Origin: an uncultured SAR86 cluster bacterium
GTDB lineage: Bacteria; Pseudomonadota; Gammaproteobacteria; Magnimaribacterales; D2472
DNA length: 64,000 bases
Reading direction: 5' to 3'
Assembly (NCBI GenBank): GCA_902520725.1
Contig: CABYPB010000001.1
Span: 1 to 64,000, forward strand
This document shows positions 8,210 through 16,689 of this stretch, piece after piece; the first letter of the stretch is position 1, and each line of letters opens with the position of its first letter. The position numbers and the translations under genes were made by a program. The notes under the pieces are model-generated. The model ran no database searches. It saw only the letters and a program-made list of their open reading frames with translations, and was not told the DNA's origin.

Positions 8210-8653
8210 TTGGCACTGTTATCTGATATCAAAAAAGATCTTAAACAAGCAATGCTTGATAAAAATGATTTGGAAAGAGATACCATTCGTATGTTTCTTG
8301 CCGAAGTTCAACGTTTTGAAATAGATAATCAAGAAGAAGCAGATGATTCCAAAGCTCTTCAAATTGTAAATAAAATGATTAAACAGAGAAATGATTCCAT
8401 TACTCAGTTTAAAAGCGGTGGAAGAGATGATCTAGCTGATAAAGAACAAAAAGAAGTGGATATTCTTTCAAAATATAAGCCTGCTCAACTAAGTGAAGAA
8501 GAAGTCACTCAAAAAGTAAAAGAAGCAATCGAAAGTGCAGGAGCATCCTCCATGCAAGATATGGGCAAAGTCATGGGAATATTAAATTCATCACTGGCTG
8601 GATCAGCTGATATGGGAATGGTTAGTAAAATTGTCAAAGATAATCTTGGTTAA
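8210..8653 (+). CDS. YqeY / GatB-YqeY domain protein
   Basis: A 147-aa cytoplasmic protein of the YqeY family, related to the tail domain of GatB amidotransferase subunits. [30 protein letters not shown] and the C-terminal [19 protein letters not shown]...VSKIVKDNL match the family along its length. In many bacteria it sits between rpsU and dnaG; its biochemical role is not established. The start is a TTG at 8210, two bases after the rpsU stop, giving the family-typical N-terminus. Confidence 0.88.
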   Translation: MALLSDIKKDLKQAMLDKNDLERDTIRMFLAEVQRFEIDNQEEADDSKALQIVNKMIKQRNDSITQFKSGGRDDLADKEQKEVDILSKYKPAQLSEEEVTQKVKEAIESAGASSMQDMGKVMGILNSSLAGSADMGMVSKIVKDNLG

Positions 8654-8670
8654 GCTCTAATAATTATCTA

Positions 8671-9375
8671 ATGGAAAGAAACCAGAATCGTAATCATAAT
8701 CAACTTAGAGATATCTCTATAGAACCAAATGTGAATATCCATGCAGAAGGTTCTGTTTTAGTAACTTTTGGGAATACAAAAGTTATATGTAATGCATCTT
8801 TAGAAAATAATGTGCCTCGATGGATGAAAAATTCTGATAAAGGTTGGGTCACAGGTGAGTATGGAATGTTGCCTAGATCGACAAATGAAAGAATGAGCAG
8901 AGAGGCAGCTAGAGGAAAACAAAGCGGAAGAACCCAAGAGATTCAGAGATTAATTGGAAGATCATTGCGTCAAGCTGTAAACCTTAAATATTTAAAAGGA
9001 AAAACGATAAATGTTGATTGCGATGTGATACAAGCAGATGGTGGAACTAGAACTGCAGCTATTACTGGAGGTTGCGTTGCTATGTTTCTAGCAATTAAAA
9101 ATCATCATGATGATCAAAGAGCTATAAACGCATTTGTAGCTGCGGTGTCTCTCGGAATTAAAGATAATAAAATACTATTAGATTTGGACTATGATGAAGA
9201 TAGTTCAGCCGATACCGATTTAAATATTGTGATGAATGAAAGTGACGAACTTATTGAAATACAAGGTACCGCTGAAGATGCTCCTTTCTCAAAAACTGAA
9301 CTTAGTGATATGCTTAATATAGGTAGTTCGGCGATTGCTGAAATTATAAAAAAACAAAAAGCCTGTATTGAGTAA
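8671..9375 (+). CDS. rph: Ribonuclease PH
   Basis: Phosphate-dependent 3'-5' exonuclease that trims tRNA precursors. Key blocks are seen: [60 protein letters not shown]-like segment, [18 protein letters not shown] (phosphate-binding region) and [18 protein letters not shown]. At 234 aa it is near the usual 238. The order rph-pyrE is conserved from E. coli, and pyrE starts immediately after the stop, so this is an operon. Confidence 0.96.
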   Translation: MERNQNRNHNQLRDISIEPNVNIHAEGSVLVTFGNTKVICNASLENNVPRWMKNSDKGWVTGEYGMLPRSTNERMSREAARGKQSGRTQEIQRLIGRSLRQAVNLKYLKGKTINVDCDVIQADGGTRTAAITGGCVAMFLAIKNHHDDQRAINAFVAAVSLGIKDNKILLDLDYDEDSSADTDLNIVMNESDELIEIQGTAEDAPFSKTELSDMLNIGSSAIAEIIKKQKACIE

Positions 9376-10014
9376 GTGAAAGATTATCAAAAATCATTCT
9401 TAAATTTAGCAATAGAATCAAAATCACTGGAGTTTGGTAACTTTACCTTAAAATCAGGTAGATCAAGTCCATATTTCTTTAATGCTGCAAAAATGCTTGG
9501 TGGGTGCAGCTTATATCAATTAGCAAAATGTTATGTTGATGCAATTCAAGATAAAGAAATAGAGTTTGACTGTATCTATGGTCCTGCATATAAAGGTATC
9601 TTTCTTGGCTCAATAGTAGCTACACTTTTTAGTGAAAAAGGAGAAAACTATCCGCTATCCTTTAATAGAAAAGAAGAAAAAGATCATGGAGAAGGAGGAA
9701 ACATAATTGGCATAAAGCCTGAGGGAAAAGTTTTAATAATTGATGATGTTTTATCTGCTGGTACTGCTGGTAGAGAGTCTATTGAATCAATTAAAGATCT
9801 ATCAGCAACGCCCTCTTCTTTTATTGTTGGCTTAGATAGACAAGAAAGAGGATTATCAGATTTGTCTTCCAGCAAAGAGCTCGAAATAGATTATGGTTTA
9901 AAAGTTGAATCTATTGTCAACTTAGATTCATTAATTAGTTTTGTAGAAAACGATTCATCTTTCAAAGATCATCTTGATGATTTAAATAAATATAGAGAAA
10001 CCTGGGGAGCCTAA
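9376..10014 (+). CDS. pyrE: Orotate phosphoribosyltransferase
   Basis: Forms OMP from orotate and PRPP in pyrimidine synthesis; cytoplasmic dimer. It has FGNFTLKSGRSSPYFFN at the N-terminus, IYGPAYKGIFLG, the mobile loop RKEEKDHGEGG and the PRPP signature VLIIDDVLSAGTA. 212 aa matches E. coli (213). The start is a GTG directly after the rph stop. It is followed without a gap by ribE. Confidence 0.97.
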   Translation: MKDYQKSFLNLAIESKSLEFGNFTLKSGRSSPYFFNAAKMLGGCSLYQLAKCYVDAIQDKEIEFDCIYGPAYKGIFLGSIVATLFSEKGENYPLSFNRKEEKDHGEGGNIIGIKPEGKVLIIDDVLSAGTAGRESIESIKDLSATPSSFIVGLDRQERGLSDLSSSKELEIDYGLKVESIVNLDSLISFVENDSSFKDHLDDLNKYRETWGA

Positions 10015-10629
10015 ATGTTTTCAGGAATAGTTCAATGTATTGGTAAAGTAACTAAAGTAACAAACAAACAGGGTAATCTAGCTATTGAGATAGCTCCTCC
10101 AAAAAGTTTTAATAAAGGCTTAAAAAAAGGTGCAAGCATTTCAGTGGATGGTATATGTCTTACATCATTAGATAACGGAATTAATAAATTAAAATTTGAT
10201 GCCATTGAGGAAACACTTTTACGAACTAATCTAAAAAATATAGCAAAAGGTTCTATGGTAAATTTAGAAAGATCTATCAAGGCATCTTCAGAAATTGGTG
10301 GTCACCTGATGTCAGGACATATTCACTTTACAGGAACAGTAAAAAAAATTGTTGAAAAGTCTAATTCAAAAGATCTTATTATTAGCTTCCCAAAAAAATA
10401 TCATGAATTTATATTTGAGAAGGGTTATATAGGTGTTAATGGATGTAGTTTAACTTTGGGCAAAGTTAATAAAAATACTTTTAATATTCACTTAATACCG
10501 GAAACTCTTTCAGTTACAAATCTTGATGGCCTTTCTAAAGGTTCTAGTGTCAATGTTGAAATTGATCAGAGTACTATTTCAATTGTTGAAACAGTAAAAA
10601 GAACTTTAGCCACTCAAAAATTGAGATAA
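10015..10629 (+). CDS. ribE: Riboflavin synthase alpha chain
   Basis: Dismutates two 6,7-dimethyl-8-ribityllumazines to riboflavin. The protein starts MFSGIVQCIGKV and has two lumazine-binding repeats: residues about 1-90 (SISVDGICLT) and about 97-190 (GVNGCSLTLG), with the inter-repeat GGHLMSGHIH block. The length of 204 aa is normal. It is fused in frame order with pyrE (adjacent stop/start) rather than with other riboflavin genes. Its last 24 bp overlap the convergent pyrB. Confidence 0.95.
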   Translation: MFSGIVQCIGKVTKVTNKQGNLAIEIAPPKSFNKGLKKGASISVDGICLTSLDNGINKLKFDAIEETLLRTNLKNIAKGSMVNLERSIKASSEIGGHLMSGHIHFTGTVKKIVEKSNSKDLIISFPKKYHEFIFEKGYIGVNGCSLTLGKVNKNTFNIHLIPETLSVTNLDGLSKGSSVNVEIDQSTISIVETVKRTLATQKLR

Positions 10630-11511
10630 AACAGCCATTCTTATTGCAACTCCATTAGCTATTTGCTGTCTGATAACTGAGTTTTCAGAATCATATACTG
10701 CTTCAGTTATTTCAACATAGTTTACTGGACCAGGATGCATAATAATTGCATCACCCTTTGCATTTTCTAGTTTTTCTGAAGAGAGTTGATATGACTCTTT
10801 ATATGTATCTAAATCTAAATTTAATTCTTCTTGGAATCTTTCATACTGTATTCTCAAAGTCATAACTACGTCTGCATCTTTCAACGCTTTTTCTAAATCC
10901 GGCTCATAATTTCCAATTTTAGGGCTTTGATAGTTGGTACACATTTCTGGATGTCCTGAAAATGTTAAAGATTCAATTGGAAAATTTGAAATACCTTCTA
11001 CAAAAGATGATGTAACTCTTGAATGATCCAGATCACCAACAATAACAATCTTTAGACCATCCAGCGATTTTTTATGATCAATAATTGTCTTCATATCTAA
11101 CAATGCTTGAGTTGGATGCGAAATTGATCCCTCTCCTGCATTTATAAAGACCATTTTGGGGAGAGAAACTGCTAATTCTTGTATTACTGACTCTGGATGT
11201 CTCAAAACACAGAGATCAACTCCCATTAGATTTAAAGCATCAACGGTTTCAAATATTGATTCTCCTTTTTGGATAGAAGAATTATCAATATTAAAATCTA
11301 AAACAGAGCATCCTAAATTCCCAGCTGCTATAGCAAATGAAGATTTTGTTCTAGTACTAGGCTCACAAAAGACGTTTGCGACTGTTTTATCAGGAAAAAG
11401 GTCTTCTTTTCTAAAATTTCCCTCATTATCAATAAAATTGTTAGAGAATGTAATTAAATCTAAAATCTCATTTTTTGAAAGATCTTGAATTGATAATAAG
11501 TTTTTAGCCAT
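10606..11511 (-). CDS. pyrB: Aspartate carbamoyltransferase catalytic subunit
   Basis: Condenses carbamoyl phosphate with aspartate, the committed step of pyrimidine synthesis. The carbamoyl-phosphate loop CEPSTRTKSSF, HPTQALLD, and aspartate-side HPGPVN are present; the 240s loop region includes TLRIQYER. At 301 aa it fits a catalytic chain. No pyrI or pyrC-like partner is adjacent. It overlaps ridA by 8 bp at its start and ribE by 24 bp at its end. Confidence 0.96.
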   Translation of the reverse strand: MAKNLLSIQDLSKNEILDLITFSNNFIDNEGNFRKEDLFPDKTVANVFCEPSTRTKSSFAIAAGNLGCSVLDFNIDNSSIQKGESIFETVDALNLMGVDLCVLRHPESVIQELAVSLPKMVFINAGEGSISHPTQALLDMKTIIDHKKSLDGLKIVIVGDLDHSRVTSSFVEGISNFPIESLTFSGHPEMCTNYQSPKIGNYEPDLEKALKDADVVMTLRIQYERFQEELNLDLDTYKESYQLSSEKLENAKGDAIIMHPGPVNYVEITEAVYDSENSVIRQQIANGVAIRMAVLSQFLSG

Positions 11512-11890
11512 CTGTTCCTACAATTGCTTCAATTTCTACATTCACACCAAGAGGTAGTCCTGAGACTTCAATGGTCGCTCTTGCAGGATATGGTTCAGAA
11601 AAATGTTTAGTCATTACCTCATTGACGGTAGCAAAGTTACCTAAATCGGTTAAAAAAATAGTAATTTTTACTACGTCTTCCAGTGTATGGCCAGCTGCCT
11701 CACAAATACTACTTATATTTTGCATGACTTGATCTGCTTCATCTTCTATTGAGCCATTTACTAAGTCCCCTGTCTTAGGATTTAAGGGAATTTGTCCAGA
11801 GATAAAAATTAGATTACCAGTTTTCACTGCTTGCGAATATGGTCCAATAGCTTGTGGGGCGTTATTTGTTGAGATTATTTCTTTTGACAT
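11504..11890 (-). CDS. ridA: RidA/YjgF enamine-imine deaminase
   Basis: Hydrolyses reactive 2-aminoacrylate-type enamines made by PLP enzymes. NAPQAIGPYSQAVKTG, FISGQIPL and the catalytic arginine in YPARATIEVSGLP are visible. I use the ATG at 11890, giving 128 aa and the family start MSKEIISTNN, with AAGGAACC placed upstream as a ribosome site. The track start at 11971 would add 27 mostly hydrophobic residues and run into spoT. The spoT-ridA order is typical of gammaproteobacteria. Confidence 0.94.
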   Translation of the reverse strand: MSKEIISTNNAPQAIGPYSQAVKTGNLIFISGQIPLNPKTGDLVNGSIEDEADQVMQNISSICEAAGHTLEDVVKITIFLTDLGNFATVNEVMTKHFSEPYPARATIEVSGLPLGVNVEIEAIVGTDG

Positions 11891-11960
11891 ATTAATTGGT
11901 TCCTTGGTGAAAATGAAGTTACTTATTAGGGGGATTGTACATAAAAAAAGAAATGTTTTT

Positions 11961-14144
11961 TTACTTTTCATTAATATTTCTTTTGCAACTCGTAGTTAAT
12001 TTCATTGATCTAACTTTTTGCATTATGTTTTGTAATTCTTCTTTATCTTTTACTTCTATTTCAATTTCAAATCCAGCAAATTTCTTATCAATAGTCATTG
12101 TATTAACAGATCCTATATTGATAGCAGATCTTGCAAAAACAGAACCAAGATCTGACAGGACTCCAACCTTATCTTCTGTATTTATATCTATTTTTGCTTT
12201 GTATTGATGTTCTTTTTTATTTTCACCCCATATGGCAGGTAGATATCGTGAGTCTTTCTTAAGAAATTGGCTTACCTGTTTACATCTCTTGTGATGAATA
12301 ACTATACCTCTTTCTGTATCAGAATGAGCTACGACATCATCTCCATAAACAGGCATGCAGCACTTTGCGAATCTAACAGTAACACTTTCAATTTTATTAT
12401 CTAAAATTAAGACAGGATTTATTTCCTTAATATCTTCTCTTATCTTTAGCCCTGAATAAAATCTTTCTGCAATAATGCTTCCGGTTCTTTTACCCAGTCC
12501 TAAATCTGTAAGAAGTTTATTTAGTGAGGTGACACCGATGGAATCAAGTATTCTTTTGAGCGGAGTTCCCCTATATTCAGAGAGACTCTTACCACCTCTT
12601 TTTAATTCAGTTTCAAGCAAGACCTTGCCAGCTTTTCTGGCATCAGAAGTTTTTTGTTTTCTTAATCTTGTTCTAATGGCGCTTCTGGCTTTACTTGTTA
12701 CAACATAATTTAACCAAGACGGATCTAATTCAAAATCTTTTTTTGATGAAATAATCTCAACTGTTTGTCCGGTTTCCAATTCGATATTTAATGGCACATC
12801 ATTTCTATTTACTCTGCAACCAATTATTGTATCGCCGAGGTCAGTATGAACCTCATAAGCAAAGTCAATCGGAGTAGCTCCTTTTCTAAGTGCATATATA
12901 TCTCCTTTTGGAGAAAATAAGTACACTTCGTCTGAGCTAAGATCTGTCTTAACTGATTGTGCAAATTCAGCTGGAGTATTGGTCTTTTTTTGAAGATCAA
13001 CTAGACCAGTTAACCATTTTGTAGCTCTCAGACCAGAGCTAATATTTTCCTCTTTAGTTTTATATTGCCAATGTGCAGCTATCCCAAAACTTGCAATTGA
13101 AGACATATTTCTTGTTTGTATTTGAACTTCAATTGGAAATGCATTTAAAGCTAATAAACTGGTATGAAGCGCCTGATAACCATTACTTTTTGGTATTGCT
13201 ATGTAATCTTTAAACCTATTTTCTATTGGAGAAAAGTAATTATGAATAATTCCAAGAGATCTATAACAGTCATCAACAGAATCAACTAGAATTCTAAAAC
13301 CATATACATCTAAAATTTCAGAAAAAGGTTTATGCTTAGATTTAATTTTTCTGTAAATACTATAAATGTTCTTTTCTCTTCCCTTCACTGCTACATCTTC
13401 AATACCGTTTGACTTGAGGCGTCTTTTTAATTCTTTTCTTATTTTTGTAACTATCTTTTTTCGACCTCCACTTGATTTCTTGATTGCACTTTCAAGCATA
13501 GATGCTCTTAATGGATGTATGCATCTAAAAGCTAGATCTTCTAGTTCAGATCTAATATCTTGCATGCCGATTCTTAATGCCAAAGGTCCGTACAACTCGA
13601 TTGTTTCTTTTGATTTCTGAATTTGCTTGAATCTGGGTAAATGTTCAATTGTTCGCATATTATGCAAACGATCACAAATTTTTACTAAAACAACTCTTAC
13701 ATCTTTAGACATAGCGAGCATCATCTTTTGCAAATTATTGACTTCTCTTTCAGTTCCGCTTTTTATGTCAAGCTTACCAAGCTTGCTTACACCATCTACT
13801 ATCTCGGCAACATCTGGTCCAAATAAGTTTTGTAAATTGTTTTTTGTCACATCACAGTCTTCTAAAACATCATGCAATAGAGCTGAACATATTGAGTCGG
13901 TATCCATTTTAAGATCTAAAAGAATCATGGCTACCTCTTCTGGATGAGAAATATACTTAGATCCGTCTCTTCTTTTTTGATTTAGATGAGCATAAAAGGC
14001 AACAGAATATGCTTTTTGAATTTTCTTTAAAGATCTTTTATCAAGATAAGATCTTGCTGTTTTATAAAAGTTTGATGGGAGTTTTAAAAGGTTATCACCT
14101 GAAAAATCATTTAGTAACAAATTTGGGAGTGCATGGTCACTCAA
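11961..14144 (-). CDS. spoT: Bifunctional (p)ppGpp synthetase/hydrolase SpoT
   Basis: Makes and degrades (p)ppGpp. Domains in order: HD hydrolase (about 30-190, with SALLHDVLEDC, so hydrolase-competent), synthetase (about 240-350, RFKDYIAIPKSNGYQALHTSLL), TGS (about 390-450, VYLFSPKGDIYALRKGATPIDFAY) and a C-terminal ACT domain (about 650-727). The usual EVQIRT after the synthetase core reads EVQIQT, a small departure. At 727 aa it is near E. coli SpoT (702). It lies in the operon gmk-rpoZ-spoT-ridA, matching relatives. As the only Rel-family gene visible, it may be the sole long RSH enzyme. Confidence 0.96.
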   Translation of the reverse strand: MSDHALPNLLLNDFSGDNLLKLPSNFYKTARSYLDKRSLKKIQKAYSVAFYAHLNQKRRDGSKYISHPEEVAMILLDLKMDTDSICSALLHDVLEDCDVTKNNLQNLFGPDVAEIVDGVSKLGKLDIKSGTEREVNNLQKMMLAMSKDVRVVLVKICDRLHNMRTIEHLPRFKQIQKSKETIELYGPLALRIGMQDIRSELEDLAFRCIHPLRASMLESAIKKSSGGRKKIVTKIRKELKRRLKSNGIEDVAVKGREKNIYSIYRKIKSKHKPFSEILDVYGFRILVDSVDDCYRSLGIIHNYFSPIENRFKDYIAIPKSNGYQALHTSLLALNAFPIEVQIQTRNMSSIASFGIAAHWQYKTKEENISSGLRATKWLTGLVDLQKKTNTPAEFAQSVKTDLSSDEVYLFSPKGDIYALRKGATPIDFAYEVHTDLGDTIIGCRVNRNDVPLNIELETGQTVEIISSKKDFELDPSWLNYVVTSKARSAIRTRLRKQKTSDARKAGKVLLETELKRGGKSLSEYRGTPLKRILDSIGVTSLNKLLTDLGLGKRTGSIIAERFYSGLKIREDIKEINPVLILDNKIESVTVRFAKCCMPVYGDDVVAHSDTERGIVIHHKRCKQVSQFLKKDSRYLPAIWGENKKEHQYKAKIDINTEDKVGVLSDLGSVFARSAINIGSVNTMTIDKKFAGFEIEIEVKDKEELQNIMQKVRSMKLTTSCKRNINEK

Positions 14145-14164
14145 AATAACACCCCTATAGTCAT

Positions 14165-14434
14165 TTATCCCGTGTTTTCGTCTTCTTTATTAGTTGGAAA
14201 CGCAAACTCATCCAACAATACATCTTCTTCAAGAGTCTTTTCAAGCGTTTCTTGATCAAGAAGTCCTTGCTCAATTTCTCTTAAAGCTACTAGGGTAGGC
14301 TTATCGTTATCCCAATCTACTAATGGATCTCTGCTAGTTGTTGATAGTTGCCTTGCTCTTTTTGATGCCATTAAGATGAGATCAAATCTACTAGGTATTT
14401 TTTCTAAACAATCTTCTACTGTAATTCTTGCCAT
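14165..14434 (-). CDS. rpoZ: RNA polymerase omega subunit
   Basis: Small RNA polymerase subunit that helps beta' assembly and forms part of a ppGpp site in proteobacteria. [31 protein letters not shown] is diagnostic and the 89-aa length is normal. It lies 20 bp upstream of spoT, the conserved pairing, and 43 bp downstream of gmk. An AGGAGAAT-type ribosome site precedes the ATG. Confidence 0.97.
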   Translation of the reverse strand: MARITVEDCLEKIPSRFDLILMASKRARQLSTTSRDPLVDWDNDKPTLVALREIEQGLLDQETLEKTLEEDVLLDEFAFPTNKEDENTG

Positions 14435-14477
14435 TTAATATTCTCCTGGGACACGTATTCTAATTGCAATTATCCCA

Positions 14478-15101
14478 TTAATCCAATAAATCTTTTAATA
14501 AATTAGTATAGGTATTTTTATTATATTTATAATTTTCATCATAAATAATAGAAACTAACTCATTTAACGTATTTTCAAAAATATCGTTTAAAACAATATA
14601 ATCGTATTGTTCAGCATATTTTAGTTCAGTACTAGCATTTGTTAATCTTTTTTCTATTACATCACATGAATCTAATCCCCTAGAAATTAGCCTTTTTCTT
14701 AGTTCTTTTATCGAAGGAGGAATTATAAAAATTGATAAATTATGTTCCATAGATTTTTTTATAAGATTAAATCCTTGCACATCGATATCTAAAATAATAC
14801 TTATACCATTTTGAATTTTTTCATGTACAAATGATTTTAACGTTCCGTATTGATAACCATGAACATTTGCGTGCTCTATAAAAGAATCGCTATCTTTTAA
14901 TTTGTTAAATTCTTCATCGGATATAAAAAAATAATCCCTACCGTGTTCTTCTCCTTCTCTTGAAGGCCTTGTTGTTGCTGATATAGATAATTCAATGTCA
15001 CCATTGCCTTTTTCAATAATATTTTTTATGAGAGTTGATTTTCCAGCACCTGAAGGAGCCGAGAATATAATCAACTTTGATTTAGTTATTTTATTCAACA
15101 T
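14478..15101 (-). CDS. gmk: Guanylate kinase
   Basis: Phosphorylates GMP to GDP. The P-loop IFSAPSGAGKSTLI, the GMP-binding segment SISATTRPSREGEEHGRDYFF and ILDIDVQGFNLIK are clear. At 207 aa it matches E. coli. The start overlaps the yicC end by 11 bp. It is the gene before rpoZ and spoT, so guanine nucleotide supply and (p)ppGpp metabolism share one transcript. Confidence 0.97.
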   Translation of the reverse strand: MLNKITKSKLIIFSAPSGAGKSTLIKNIIEKGNGDIELSISATTRPSREGEEHGRDYFFISDEEFNKLKDSDSFIEHANVHGYQYGTLKSFVHEKIQNGISIILDIDVQGFNLIKKSMEHNLSIFIIPPSIKELRKRLISRGLDSCDVIEKRLTNASTELKYAEQYDYIVLNDIFENTLNELVSIIYDENYKYNKNTYTNLLKDLLD

Positions 15102-15936
15102 TTTGAATCTGCTCTCGCATTTCCTCGATGTATAGCTTCATATCAAGGGCATGATTTTTTAAGTTAGGATCATCCAGCTTAACCGATAAAGTATTAGATT
15201 CTCTAAACAGTTCTTGCAAGATAAAGTCAATTTTTTTTCCACTACAAGTTTTTTTATTTAGCTCTTTTATTAGAGAATTTGTATGAAAAAAAATTCTATC
15301 TATTTCTTCACTAACATCAAACTTTAACGCGAGCAATAATGCTTCTTGTTCAAGACGTCCCTCATCAAAACTATCAATAAGTTTCAGTGCTTTTTTCTTA
15401 AATTTAATTAATCTTTTGTTTAAGTTTTTATTATTAAGCTTTTGAATTTTCTTCGTTGCATTCTCGAGCTGTTTAATCTTTTTCAAAATCACATTACTTA
15501 TTTTGTAACCCTCTTCATTTCTCGATAAAACAAAATTTTTCATAGCTTCACTAAAGGCTTTCTTAATGAGATTATTATTTATTTTTTGCGTGGTTTCAGA
15601 TTTAAAAATACCTGGGATATCTTTTATGTCCTTAAATTGAACATCATTCATAAGTTTAGAATCTTTTAGAGAATTTTGAAGTTTTTTTAAAAGTTTTGAA
15701 TCTATTGAGTAATTTGTTTTATAGGAAGTTTTAAGTTTTATTCTAATATCGACTCTGCCTCTAATAACGTTCTTTGTAACTGATTTCCTTATAAACTCTT
15801 CTATTTCATTATTTAGGTCGTTGGGCTTAACAGATATTTCTAAAAACTTGTGATTTACCCCTTTAATCTCTATATAAATTTCAGATCCTGGGGAAATGGA
15901 ACTCGATAAACCAAAGCCTGTCATACTGCTTGCCAT
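15091..15936 (-). CDS. YicC/YloC family endoribonuclease
   Basis: Matches the YicC family: N-terminal SSMTGFGLSS with ...EIKGVNHKFLEISVK, and C-terminal DUF1732-type segment (RLEQEALLLALKFDVSEEIDR, GKKIDFILQELFRESNTL). The 281-aa length is normal. E. coli YicC has been described as an endoribonuclease affecting small RNA stability; that function is taken from the family. It is rich in lysine with a helical middle region. The yicC-gmk neighbourhood is conserved in many bacteria. Confidence 0.9.
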   Translation of the reverse strand: MASSMTGFGLSSSISPGSEIYIEIKGVNHKFLEISVKPNDLNNEIEEFIRKSVTKNVIRGRVDIRIKLKTSYKTNYSIDSKLLKKLQNSLKDSKLMNDVQFKDIKDIPGIFKSETTQKINNNLIKKAFSEAMKNFVLSRNEEGYKISNVILKKIKQLENATKKIQKLNNKNLNKRLIKFKKKALKLIDSFDEGRLEQEALLLALKFDVSEEIDRIFFHTNSLIKELNKKTCSGKKIDFILQELFRESNTLSVKLDDPNLKNHALDMKLYIEEMREQIQNVE

Positions 15937-15976
15937 TTATTTATTGTATTTGGCAATAGGTTTTAGTTCTAGTGTA

Positions 15977-16624
15977 TCAATCAAAAATAAATCCAACTTT
16001 TTTTAATCTTTCATTGGATATATTAATAGAACCATCTTCGCAACAATTAAATATTTGATGTGTCGTTGTACTTAAATCATTTTCTATAAAAAATTTTATT
16101 ATTTTTGCAGCATTGTCTCTATGAAGATAATTTTTTAGTTTCATTTCAGTTTTTGAGTTATATAAGCCTGAAAACCTAAGTATTATTAATTTTTCTGCAT
16201 ATCTTTTAATTTGGCTTTCCTCATATTTTAGAATAGTTCTTCCTCTAAATTCATTAGGATTAGAGTCGTTCTCAGTAACTGAATTATTTTCTTTTTCTCC
16301 ATATATTCTGGTTGATGAGATAGTTATGAAATTTTTAAATGAGATGGTGTTACACAAATTAAAAACGTTTCTAGATGAATTGATAAATCCATCGACATAA
16401 CCATTTTGATTAGTATCACTCGGCTTAGGAAAAAAAACTATGCTGCTGTATTCTTTATTTTTTAATTTAGGAAGATCTGATGATAACCAGTCCCAAATGA
16501 TAGAATTGCTTGCATTATTTTCTTGTCTTGATATTCCAAAAACATCAAAAGCACTTCTGTCTAGCTGATGATTAAGCCTTTCTGCGATATCTCCATAACC
16601 TATTACTAATATTTTAGTTTTCAT
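15977..16624 (-). CDS. NAD(P)-binding Rossmann protein, epimerase-like
   Basis: A 215-aa protein starting TKILVIGYGDIAERL, a GxGxxG-like dinucleotide site, followed by ISSTRIYGEKE (a YxxxK-less extended SDR strand). LIILRFSGLYN and the C-terminal HIFNCCEDGSINI resemble extended SDR/epimerase proteins of the YeeZ/COG0451 kind. The substrate is unknown, and the length is short for an active epimerase. It may be the first gene of the yicC-gmk-rpoZ transcript (40-bp gap) and is separated from the pyrophosphatase gene upstream by a terminator hairpin. Confidence 0.65.
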   Translation of the reverse strand: MKTKILVIGYGDIAERLNHQLDRSAFDVFGISRQENNASNSIIWDWLSSDLPKLKNKEYSSIVFFPKPSDTNQNGYVDGFINSSRNVFNLCNTISFKNFITISSTRIYGEKENNSVTENDSNPNEFRGRTILKYEESQIKRYAEKLIILRFSGLYNSKTEMKLKNYLHRDNAAKIIKFFIENDLSTTTHQIFNCCEDGSINISNERLKKVGFIFD

Positions 16625-16641
16625 TAACTTAATTTAGTTAA

Positions 16642-16673
16642 AAAAAATCCAGGGATATAGCCCTGGATTTTTA
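16642..16673. terminator. Intrinsic terminator after the pyrophosphatase gene (bidirectional shape)
   Basis: An 8-bp perfect stem (ATCCAGGG / CCCTGGAT) around a short ATATAG-type loop is flanked by an A-tract on one side and a T-tract on the other. It works in principle on both strands. The hppA stop lies 17 bp away on the minus strand, so the main job is probably to end that transcript. It is the clearest Rho-independent terminator in the window. Confidence 0.85.
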
Positions 16674-16689
16674 GTATTCAATATTCTTA

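Noticed and set aside
11890-11971. 27-residue hydrophobic N-terminal extension of RidA that looks like a signal peptide
   Set aside because: It reaches into the end of spoT, while an SD-preceded ATG at 11890 gives the exact family length; RidA is cytoplasmic.
13627-13947. 106-aa ORF opposite spoT
   Set aside because: Antisense to a conserved domain (HD/hydrolase region); no motif.
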